Below, piece by piece: positions 1 through 5,299 of a DNA stretch of 5,299 bases. Positions within the stretch are counted from its first letter, which is position 1. Each line of letters begins with the position of its first letter. Origin of the DNA: an uncultured Eubacteriales bacterium. GTDB lineage: Bacteria; Bacillota_A; Clostridia; Christensenellales; Aristaeellaceae. The position numbers were made by a program, and so were the translations under genes. The notes beneath the pieces were generated by a model that was given only the letters and a program-made list of their open reading frames with translations, was not told the origin of the DNA and did not search any database. The stretch lies in the NCBI GenBank assembly GCA_902775835.1, contig CACYNZ010000264.1, positions 1 through 5,299 on the forward strand, in the 5' to 3' direction.

Positions 1-47
1 CTTTATACGCGTTTTCCCGCCGTCTGGCACCGGAAACACCGGGACTG

Positions 48-1604
48 TCATTCCTCAAGCGCCTGCTGGTACAGAATTTCCAGCTTTTCCAGGGTCAGGG
101 ACGCCTGCGCATTGTAGGTCACCTCGCCGCGGCGGTTCAGGATGATCGTCTGCGGCATGGCATCCGCCGCATTGAGCAGGGGCAGCAGACCCTTTTCCCG
201 GCTGTCCAGCGCAAAGTCCAGATGTGTCCAGTCCCTGTCCGCCAAGAAAGCCCCGGCCTTCTTCGCACCGGCCCTGTTGTGGATGGCCAGAATTTCCACG
301 TCCGGGTGGTTCACCTTCAGCTGCTCATAGTAAGGCAGCTCCTCAATGCACGGAGCACAGGTGGTGGCCCAGAAATTGATAATCACCACCCGGCCGCGGA
401 AATCGGCCAGATGGAACATTTCCCCGCTCAGAAGCTCTGTGCTGAAGTCCGGCAGCTGACTGCCCACATCCGTTCCCACCGGCTTCGTACTGGAGAAATC
501 TTTTTCAGCCGTTGCCGGTACCTTTTCGCTTTCGGAAAGCGTTTCCGCCGCCTGCGGCGCTTCCGTCACGGCGGCCTCTGTCAGCTCAGCCGTTTCCGCC
601 GGCCGCATGGCAGGCCCGATCAGGTTGAACCACGCAAGCGCGGCTGCCAGCACAAGCAGTGCAATGCCCCAGGCAATGCGTCCCGTCTTCTTCCGCCTGT
701 GGACCACATCTTCCGGCTCCGCGTTTTTCCCGGTTTCCGGGCCTTTCAGGGTAAGGCTTCCGCACTTCAGGGAGATAGCGCCCGCAGCGCACACTTCCAT
801 GCATTTCCCGCAGGAAATGCATTCATGATCGCCCACATGTCTTACATCCATCTGACACTTTTTCACGCACATGCCGCAGCCCGTGCATCTGTCCGCGTTC
901 ACCCGGACGCCCGTAAGGGCAAAGCGGTTGAACAGGCCATAGATCGCACCCAGCGGGCAGAGAAACCTGCAGAAGGAGCGGTAGCAGAATACGCAGGCCA
1001 GGCCGATGACCAGCATGATGACCCATTTGCGGGTAAAGATCAGGCCCAGCTGATAGAACGAAGTGCTGTTGGCCGGATGCTGCAGGATGCCCACCGCGCC
1101 TTCCAGAGTGCCTGCGGGGCAGATATACTTGCAGAAAGCCGGAAGGATCACGCTCTGGGTGATGCCCATCCAGAGCGGTACAGCGATGACAGTCACAGCA
1201 AGGACCACATATTTGAGCCAGGACAGCGCGCGGGTATAGCGGCTCCTGCGGATCTTCGGCGTGGGGATTCTGTTGAGCAGCTCCTGAATCAGACCCAGCG
1301 GGCAGATCCAGCCGCAGATGGTGCGCCCGAGCATCACCCCGAACAGGGCCAGGATGCCCAGCACATACCAGGGCGCTGTATGCCCGGAGGCATTCAGCGC
1401 ATTCTGAAGCGCACCCAGCGGACAGCTGGCGACGGCGCCTGGACAGGAATAGCAGTTCAGGCCCGGCACACAGGCCGCCTTCAGATTCCCGGTATAGATG
1501 TGTCCGTCCACAAAGCCCCTGAGATTCGCGTTATACAGAAGGGCCGCGTACAGCTGCACCAGACGCCGGGTCCCCAGGCGCACAGTTTTTTCTTTCTTAT
1601 CCAA
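48..1604 (-). CDS. Membrane polyferredoxin (NapH/CcoG-like 4Fe-4S protein) fused to a C-terminal TlpA-like thioredoxin domain
   Basis: Probable membrane electron-transfer protein of 518 residues that passes electrons from cytosolic Fe-S clusters to an exofacial thiol. Residues 45-61 carry CVPGLNCYSCPGA plus C61. CxxxCP motifs of the NapH/NosR/CcoG type follow at C97/C101, C158/C162 and C212/C216. Two classical 4Fe-4S motifs lie at C240-C243-C246-C250 and C262-C265-C268-C272. Hydrophobic segments are near 79-96, 130-150, 192-208 and 309-330, with a weaker one near 15-31. After an Ala/Glu/Thr-rich linker (331-380) comes a TlpA/AhpC-like thioredoxin fold with WATTCAPC at 412-419 and a cis-proline candidate at P484. 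The start is taken as TTG 1604, 10 nt after GGAG; it overlaps the upstream gene by 8 nt, suggesting translational coupling. In-frame ATGs at 1664 and 1652 and a TTG at 1682 would need 56-86 nt overlaps and add a tail unlike the usual K/R-rich N-terminus of this family. Family assignment is firm; direction of electron flow and acceptor are inferred. Confidence 0.9.
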   Translation of the reverse strand: MDKKEKTVRLGTRRLVQLYAALLYNANLRGFVDGHIYTGNLKAACVPGLNCYSCPGAVASCPLGALQNALNASGHTAPWYVLGILALFGVMLGRTICGWICPLGLIQELLNRIPTPKIRRSRYTRALSWLKYVVLAVTVIAVPLWMGITQSVILPAFCKYICPAGTLEGAVGILQHPANSTSFYQLGLIFTRKWVIMLVIGLACVFCYRSFCRFLCPLGAIYGLFNRFALTGVRVNADRCTGCGMCVKKCQMDVRHVGDHECISCGKCMEVCAAGAISLKCGSLTLKGPETGKNAEPEDVVHRRKKTGRIAWGIALLVLAAALAWFNLIGPAMRPAETAELTEAAVTEAPQAAETLSESEKVPATAEKDFSSTKPVGTDVGSQLPDFSTELLSGEMFHLADFRGRVVIINFWATTCAPCIEELPYYEQLKVNHPDVEILAIHNRAGAKKAGAFLADRDWTHLDFALDSREKGLLPLLNAADAMPQTIILNRRGEVTYNAQASLTLEKLEILYQQALEE

Positions 1605-2049
1605 TTCCAACACACTCCGTACAGATGGCGGAACCCTTGGCAAGCACGTCATCCATTCCGCCATTGACAATTCCGGCTGCAATCATGGCCAGCGCGATCA
1701 CGATCAGCGCCGTGCGAAGCACAACCGTCTTCCGGCCATCTGCTCCGCTGCGGAGACGCTCCGGAGCCGGCACCAGGTTTTTCCCCTCTGCAGGTCTGTC
1801 CATGCGCTCATCCCGGATGCCCAGAATGATTCCGCCGATACTCAGGCCCAGACCCGCAAAAAGCAGCGGCATGATTTTCTGCAGCAGATCTGCAACGCGC
1901 TCGCGGGTATACATGTAATAGAACAGATCACCTTCCGCCTGTCTTGCTGCACCGTCCAGATACAGCCCGATTGCGCCGGAAGCAAGAAGAACTGCTGCGA
2001 GTATGCACAGCAGCGACTGAATCATCAGGTATATTTTCTTTCGTGACAA
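1597..2049 (-). CDS. Three-helix membrane protein with C-terminal CXXC (CD1871A-like) tail
   Basis: Small membrane protein of 150 residues, first gene of a two-gene operon with the polyferredoxin-thioredoxin gene. Hydrophobic helices are near 6-29, 59-78 and 112-129. The N-terminal MSRKK and the Arg/Lys-rich loop at 79-112 predict a cytosolic N-terminus, which places the C-terminal tail outside. The tail (residues 128-150) reads NGGMDDVLAKGSAICTECVGIG except for its first residue, with C143 and C146 as the CXXC pair two positions before a Gly-Ile-Gly end. This tail matches the short CD1871A family CXXC peptides that commonly precede 4Fe-4S membrane proteins in clostridia, as I recall the family. 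The region before it (ARQAEGD, then YTRERVADLL at 47-56) resembles a separate membrane protein I associate with the same neighbourhoods, so this looks like a fusion. The start is TTG at 2049, 7 nt after a perfect AGGAGG. Function is not known; a redox partner for the neighbour is inferred. Confidence 0.82.
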   Translation of the reverse strand: MSRKKIYLMIQSLLCILAAVLLASGAIGLYLDGAARQAEGDLFYYMYTRERVADLLQKIMPLLFAGLGLSIGGIILGIRDERMDRPAEGKNLVPAPERLRSGADGRKTVVLRTALIVIALAMIAAGIVNGGMDDVLAKGSAICTECVGIG

Positions 2050-2050
2050 C

Positions 2051-2068
2051 AGAAAGCCTCCTCTTTCT
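2051..2068 (-). promoter_or_regulatory. Ribosome binding site inside a perfect inverted repeat, deciding a TTG start
   Basis: On the minus strand the sequence reads AGAAAG-AGGAGG-CTTTCT, followed by one G and the TTG start codon at 2049. AGGAGG (2062-2057) is an ideal Shine-Dalgarno 7 nt from TTG, which fixes this start although the codon is not ATG. The flanking 6-mers are perfectly complementary, so the Shine-Dalgarno forms the six-base loop of a possible small hairpin. Whether the hairpin forms, and whether it matters, is not known. Confidence 0.85.
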
Positions 2069-2100
2069 CAGAAGCACAGATTGCGAGAGACCGTGCCTGC

Positions 2101-2129
2101 ATTGTAAGGCAGCCCGTAAGGAAAATCAA
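2101..2129 (-). promoter_or_regulatory. Sigma-A type promoter for the redox operon
   Basis: On the minus strand there is a -35 box TTGATT (2129-2124), a 17-nt spacer and a -10 box TACAAT (2106-2101). These match 4 of 6 and 5 of 6 positions of the consensus, with ideal spacing. Transcription would begin near 2095, giving a leader of about 45 nt before the TTG start at 2049. A 5-bp inverted repeat, TGCCT (2094-2098) and AGGCA (2107-2111), brackets the -10 box and could be a weak operator or chance. Confidence 0.65.
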
Positions 2130-2189
2130 GGCAAGCGGCATGGACCGCGCCTGCCCCTCAGTGTCTTAGGCCAATGACAGCCGGCATAT

Positions 2190-2202
2190 GAATTGACAAT
2201 TC
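2190..2202. repeat. Perfect 13-bp palindrome over the -35 box, possible operator
   Basis: GAATTG-A-CAATTC is a perfect inverted repeat with a one-base centre, and it contains the whole TTGACA -35 box of the plus-strand promoter. A dimeric repressor bound here would block RNA polymerase. No regulator gene lies in the window, and an AT-rich palindrome of this size can arise by chance because a -35 box already supplies part of it. The operator role is inference. Confidence 0.4.
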
Positions 2203-2221
2203 CTGTCCCGTTCTGCATAAT
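2193..2221 (+). promoter_or_regulatory. Strong sigma-A type promoter for the glutaminase-like gene
   Basis: A perfect -35 box TTGACA (2193-2198) is followed by a 17-nt spacer and a -10 box CATAAT (2216-2221, 5 of 6 to consensus). Transcription would start near 2228, leaving a leader of roughly 28 nt before GTG 2256. The promoter rules out a translation start upstream of about 2228, in particular the in-frame TTG that forms part of the -35 box itself. Confidence 0.75.
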
Positions 2222-2240
2222 AATCCAAATCTTTTACAAG

Positions 2241-2246
2241 AAAGGA
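2241..2246 (+). promoter_or_regulatory. Ribosome binding site for the GTG start of the glutaminase-like gene
   Basis: AAAGGA lies 9 nt before GTG 2256 and is the only good Shine-Dalgarno close to the conserved N-terminal region of the protein. Together with the promoter just upstream it supports GTG 2256 as the start. Confidence 0.7.
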
Positions 2247-2255
2247 CAGACTGCC

Positions 2256-4205
2256 GTGAATTCCGCCATTGACCGTCTCCCTGCCCTGCCGCTCATCGCC
2301 AATGATCCCTATTTTTCCGTCTGGATGCCCGCCGACACCCTGAACAGTGCCGAATCCATTCACTGGTCCGGAGCCCCGAAGCATCTCGATGGATCCGTGT
2401 CAGTCGACGGCCGGGAATTCAGCTTTCTGGGCAAGAGTTCCAGACCGGGCATGCAGACCACTGCGCTGCGTGTCACGCCCACCCGCACCATCAGTGTCAT
2501 GGAAGCCGGCGGTGTGGAGCTGACCGTCACCTTCTGCTCCCCCGCGCTGCCGGATGATCCGGACATTCTGTCCACGCCTGTCACGTTCGTGGATTTTTCC
2601 CTTCGTTCTCTGGACGGAAAAGTGCATCAGGTGAACCTGCACTTCTCCGCTTCCGCTGATCTGTGCTTCGACGGGCAGGTCATGCCTCAGATGCTGGGTG
2701 ATGCCTTCACCGACGAAAATCTGCACATGGCCTTTATCGGGCAGGCGCAGCAGCATGTGCTCGGGCACTCCGGCGACCATATCACCATGGACTGGGGATA
2801 CCTGTACCTGGCCTCCCCAGACATGGCCGGTCAGGATCCCGCCCGCGGCGTGTACTCTGACCGGAGCTTTTCCATATCATCCGAGCCCCAAAGCACGTTC
2901 CTGATGCTCGGCTATGACGATATCGCGTCCATCAACTACTTCGGCACCTTCTGCCGTGCCTGGGGCCTGCGCGGCGGAAAAACGCTTCCCCAGGCCCTGA
3001 AGGAGTTTGCCCGCCAGCACGACTCGATCCTCAGCAGGTGCGCAGCGCTAGACGAACAGATTCTCGGGCGCGCCAGGGATATCGGCGGAGACGACTATGC
3101 CCGGATTGCGGCAGCCGCCTGGCGCCACACGTTTGCCGCGCACAAGCTCATTGCCACGCCCGACGGCGAGATGGCGCTGCTGTCCAAGGAAAACGATTCA
3201 AACGGCTGCATCGGCACCGTGGACGTGAGCTATCCGTCAGTACCACTGTTTCTGAAATTCTGTCCGGAACTGGTCAATGCCCTGTGCAAGCCGGTACTGG
3301 AGTTTGCATCCATGCCGGTATGGCAGGAAGACTTTGCCCCGCATGATGTCGGGCGCTATCCCTGGGCAACCGGTCAGGTCTATGCCGCGCGCAGGCGTCT
3401 GCCCAACGGCCAGGTATCCCTGCCCTACTATCTGTATCCTGCGGGAAGCGATGTCTATGACCCACGGTATCAGATGCCGGTGGAGGAATGCGGCAACATG
3501 CTGATCATGCTGGAAGCCGCCGCATCCTTCGGAGCGGACGACACCCTGATCCGCCGCTTCAGACCGCTCCTGGACCGCTGGGTAACCTATCTGGACACCT
3601 ATGGGGAGGATCCCGGGGAACAGCTGTGCACGGACGACTTTGCCGGACACCTGGCCCGGAACATCAATCTGTCCGCCAAGGCCGTGGCAGGCATTGCCTG
3701 TTACGCGCGGATTCTTGCAAGACTCGGCGACGATCAGGCAAGCGCGCGCTGGGCCCGGCGTGCCCGGGATATGGCACAGAGCTGGCTTAAGCGCGCACAG
3801 GGCGCTGACGGCACCGCGCTCACCTTTGACGGGCAGGGCTGGAGCATGAAGTATAATCTGGTCTGGGACCGTGTTCTCGGCCTGAATCTCCTGCCGGAAG
3901 ACTTCTACGACCGGGAAACCCGCAGCTATCTCACACATATGAACGAGTATGGACTCCCGCTGGATTCCCGTGCTGACTATACCAAGTCCGACTGGCTGGT
4001 CTGGTCCGCCTCCATGGCATCTTCCCCTGAAGTGTTCCGCAGTCTCATCGCTCCCCTTGCGCACTATCTGCGCTCCACATCCACCCGGCTGCCCTTCTCC
4101 GACTGGTACGACACGAAAACCGGGCGCTTTGTCGCCTTCATCGGGCGCAGCGTGCAGGGCGGCGTATACATGCCCTTTCTCACATCCCCGGCACCCCGCA
4201 GCTGA
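2256..4205 (+). CDS. Glutaminase A-like protein (DUF4964/DUF5127/DUF4965/DUF1793 architecture)
   Basis: A 649-residue protein of the family that includes fungal glutaminase A, which hydrolyses glutamine to glutamate and ammonia. The bacterial members are mostly uncharacterised, so the substrate here is uncertain. The N-terminus opens with PLIANDPYFSVWMPAD (12-27), typical of the DUF4964/DUF5127 beta-rich part. DUF4965 follows, with NDSNGCIGTVDVSYPSVPLF (313-332) and FAPHDVGRYPWATGQVY (360-376). The C-terminal DUF1793 helical part shows MPVEECGNMLIM (407-418), DDFAGHLARNINLSAKA (460-476), MKYNLVWDRVLGLNLLP (531-547) and YTKSDWLVWSA (575-585). The length fits a complete protein without extra domains. 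The start is GTG 2256 with AAAGGA 9 nt upstream. No signal peptide or membrane helix is visible, so a cytosolic location is inferred, unlike the secreted fungal enzymes. It is a single gene with its own promoter and a terminator after its stop. Family assignment is strong; the enzymatic reaction is only moderately supported. Confidence 0.9.
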   Translation: MNSAIDRLPALPLIANDPYFSVWMPADTLNSAESIHWSGAPKHLDGSVSVDGREFSFLGKSSRPGMQTTALRVTPTRTISVMEAGGVELTVTFCSPALPDDPDILSTPVTFVDFSLRSLDGKVHQVNLHFSASADLCFDGQVMPQMLGDAFTDENLHMAFIGQAQQHVLGHSGDHITMDWGYLYLASPDMAGQDPARGVYSDRSFSISSEPQSTFLMLGYDDIASINYFGTFCRAWGLRGGKTLPQALKEFARQHDSILSRCAALDEQILGRARDIGGDDYARIAAAAWRHTFAAHKLIATPDGEMALLSKENDSNGCIGTVDVSYPSVPLFLKFCPELVNALCKPVLEFASMPVWQEDFAPHDVGRYPWATGQVYAARRRLPNGQVSLPYYLYPAGSDVYDPRYQMPVEECGNMLIMLEAAASFGADDTLIRRFRPLLDRWVTYLDTYGEDPGEQLCTDDFAGHLARNINLSAKAVAGIACYARILARLGDDQASARWARRARDMAQSWLKRAQGADGTALTFDGQGWSMKYNLVWDRVLGLNLLPEDFYDRETRSYLTHMNEYGLPLDSRADYTKSDWLVWSASMASSPEVFRSLIAPLAHYLRSTSTRLPFSDWYDTKTGRFVAFIGRSVQGGVYMPFLTSPAPRS

Positions 4206-4220
4206 TTCTGCCGAAAGAAT

Positions 4221-4269
4221 TCCACGAAAAACCGGGACAGGCCTGAAGCCTGCCCCGATTTTTTGTGGA
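4221..4269. terminator. Bidirectional rho-independent terminator between convergent genes
   Basis: The core stem pairs 4233-4242 with 4248-4257 around a CTGAA loop (4243-4247). It is GC-rich with one A/C mismatch at 4237/4253. An A-run (4227-4231) before it and a T-run (4259-4264) after it give a U-tract in both directions, and the outer arms (4221-4225 with 4265-4269) also pair. On the minus-strand transcript the 4237/4253 mismatch, and the 4232/4258 mismatch at the stem base, become G-U wobbles. The stem is therefore more continuous for the EamA gene, whose stop codon is 6 nt away, than for the glutaminase-like gene ending at 4205. Confidence 0.85.
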
Positions 4270-4275
4270 CATTTT

Positions 4276-5268
4276 TCATTGTTTCGTTTCCGGAGTCTGC
4301 TGTTTCCCGGCGGCATGCTCGGAATTGACCATGACAATCCCCAGGCTCACCAGCAGCAGGGCAGCCAGGCCGTTCCAGGAAAACGCCTCCGTGCCCTCAC
4401 CCAGAAGCAGCGCGGAAAGCAGTACGCCCATGACCGGGTTCATGAAGCCCAGAATCGATACCCGGCTCACCGGATTATACTTGAGCAGCAGTCCCCAGAG
4501 CGTATAGGCACCGGCACTGATCAGTCCGAGATACAGAAGATTCCAGACACAGGCGGGCGAAGCAAAGTTCAGCTTCCCGCCCATGCACATGCCCATCAGG
4601 AAAAGCGCGGCCCCGCCCGCGGCAAACTGATATCCGCTGAGCGTCACCGGGTTCTCCCTGCGCGAAAAATTCTTGATCAGGCAGCTGGAAAAAGCATAGA
4701 AGCATGACGCCGCCAGCATGGCGCCTTCCCCGGCCAGCGTCATGGAACTATCGGAGACAAGCGCACTCTGTCCGCCCAGAAGGATGATGATTCCCACCAT
4801 GCCCACCACGCAGCCCGCCAGCTTCCGGCGGGTCAGCTTCTCAGAACGGAACAGACCGACAGCAAAGAGAATGGCCAGAAAATTGCCGGAAGAATTGATC
4901 ACTGTGCCCCGCACGCCCGACGTATGCGCCAGAGCCGTGAAAAAGAAGTAGTACTGGCCCACGGTCTGCACCAGGGCCAGAATGCCCACCATGCCCCATG
5001 AATCCCTGCCGGGAAACAGCAGGCGCCTGGAAAGCAGGGAGCCGGATGCAATGGTCATCATGCCGGCCAGAAGAAACCGTGCACCGGCCAGCATGATTCT
5101 CGAAGATGTGTCATCCGGCGGTATCCCAAAAAGCTGATAGGCAATCTTGATGGTGGTGGAAGCACTGCCCCAGAGCACACAGCACACAAGCGCCCCGAGA
5201 AACACCACCAGAGGCCGTGTCCATATCCGCTCCGGTCCGTCGGCCGTTTTCTGCCCTGCGTCCGTCAT
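4276..5268 (-). CDS. EamA-family (drug/metabolite transporter superfamily) permease
   Basis: Integral membrane transporter of 330 residues, the normal length for a two-EamA-domain DMT protein. About ten hydrophobic helices can be read, near 19-39, 58-76, 91-110, 119-139, 149-165, 177-197, 208-228, 240-258, 270-290 and 298-314, in two similar halves. Typical family signs are WGSAS at 33-37 in helix 1, a polar QYYFFFTALAHTSG stretch (105-118) leading into helix 4, and LLGEGTEAFSWNG (288-300) before the last helix. Such proteins usually export amino acids, metabolites or drugs, but the substrate cannot be read from sequence. The start is ATG 5268, preceded by a GGAAGGA ribosome binding site; an in-frame codon at 5298 would lie ahead of that site. 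The gene converges on the glutaminase-like gene and shares its terminator, so joint regulation is not implied. The promoter lies beyond the window edge. Confidence 0.92.
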   Translation of the reverse strand: MTDAGQKTADGPERIWTRPLVVFLGALVCCVLWGSASTTIKIAYQLFGIPPDDTSSRIMLAGARFLLAGMMTIASGSLLSRRLLFPGRDSWGMVGILALVQTVGQYYFFFTALAHTSGVRGTVINSSGNFLAILFAVGLFRSEKLTRRKLAGCVVGMVGIIILLGGQSALVSDSSMTLAGEGAMLAASCFYAFSSCLIKNFSRRENPVTLSGYQFAAGGAALFLMGMCMGGKLNFASPACVWNLLYLGLISAGAYTLWGLLLKYNPVSRVSILGFMNPVMGVLLSALLLGEGTEAFSWNGLAALLLVSLGIVMVNSEHAAGKQQTPETKQ

Positions 5269-5272
5269 GTAT

Positions 5273-5279
5273 TCCTTCC
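5273..5279 (-). promoter_or_regulatory. Ribosome binding site for the EamA transporter
   Basis: On the minus strand GGAAGGA precedes ATG 5268 by 4 nt (AATAC counted from the last G). The purine-rich stretch continues upstream with GGGGAAGGGAG, so the exact pairing register is uncertain. It favours ATG 5268 over the in-frame upstream codon at 5298. Confidence 0.6.
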
Positions 5280-5299
5280 GCTCCCTTCCCCTGTGCACG

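Noticed and set aside
1..47. Possible terminator after the redox operon (CCGG-AAACA-CCGG at about 30-42)
   Set aside because: The stem is only 4 bp and is not followed by a T-run on the minus strand. The real terminator is probably beyond the window edge; nothing else is recognised here.
222..1667. Long plus-strand open frame (481 codons) antisense to the polyferredoxin-thioredoxin gene
   Set aside because: Its translation is low-complexity, rich in Arg, Ala, His and Gln, with no recognisable domain, while the opposite strand encodes a clear protein family. It is a shadow of a GC-rich gene.
1605..1682. Longer N-terminus for the polyferredoxin from TTG 1682, ATG 1664 or ATG 1652
   Set aside because: It would overlap the CTEC coding region by 56-86 nt, has only weak ribosome binding sites, and gives residues unlike the basic N-terminus expected for the family. 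It cannot be fully excluded without homologue alignment.
2193..2255. In-frame TTG 2193 as start of the glutaminase-like gene, which would add a hydrophobic-looking segment resembling a signal peptide
   Set aside because: The TTG is part of the TTGACA -35 box and lies upstream of the expected transcript start near 2228. The added residues are promoter sequence, and GTG 2256 has a proper ribosome binding site.
3237..4337. Minus-strand open frame (366 codons) opposite the glutaminase-like gene
   Set aside because: It has no domain signal, runs across the terminator hairpin into the transporter gene, and lies opposite strongly conserved DUF4965/DUF1793 motifs. It is a shadow.
1..5299. CRISPR arrays, tRNA or rRNA genes, insertion sequences, attachment sites
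   Set aside because: No regularly spaced repeats, RNA gene signatures, transposase or integrase motifs were seen on either strand. The four genes and their control sites explain nearly all the sequence.

Overview
The window looks like a piece of a GC-rich, low-redundancy chromosome from an anaerobic Firmicute, most likely a gut Clostridia or Erysipelotrichia relative. The basis is the protein families present (a CD1871A-type CXXC membrane protein beside a polyferredoxin, a DUF4965/DUF1793 glutaminase-like protein and an EamA transporter), strong AGGAGG-type ribosome binding sites, and free use of TTG and GTG starts. This placement is inference; no taxonomic marker gene is present.

Layout. 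Positions 48-2049 (minus strand) hold a two-gene operon. The promoter-proximal gene (1597-2049) encodes a 150-residue, three-helix membrane protein ending in a CTEC motif. The second gene (48-1604) overlaps it by 8 nt. It encodes a multi-helix polyferredoxin with two classical 4Fe-4S motifs, fused through a membrane helix and a flexible linker to a TlpA-like thioredoxin domain (WATTCAPC). A 206-bp divergent intergenic region (2050-2255) carries one good sigma-A type promoter for each direction. Positions 2256-4205 (plus strand) encode a 649-residue member of the fungal glutaminase A-like family, with no visible signal peptide. A hairpin with A- and T-runs at 4221-4269 separates it from the convergent EamA-family transporter gene (4276-5268, minus strand). 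The transporter's promoter lies outside the window.

How the parts fit. The operon reads as a self-contained electron route across the membrane: cytosolic ferredoxin clusters, membrane-embedded cysteine motifs, then an exofacial thioredoxin domain, with a second exofacial CXXC on the partner protein. The likely role is supplying reducing power to disulfides or oxidised thiols outside the membrane; the final acceptor is not visible here. The glutaminase-like protein and the transporter are probably independent single-gene units. Their substrates cannot be deduced, although hydrolysis of an amide or glycoside followed by export or uptake of a small product is conceivable.

The most noteworthy points are the single-chain polyferredoxin-thioredoxin fusion with its CTEC partner, the apparent fusion that created that partner, the ribosome binding site sitting exactly in the loop of a perfect 6-bp inverted repeat, and a perfect 13-bp palindrome over the -35 box of the glutaminase-like gene.
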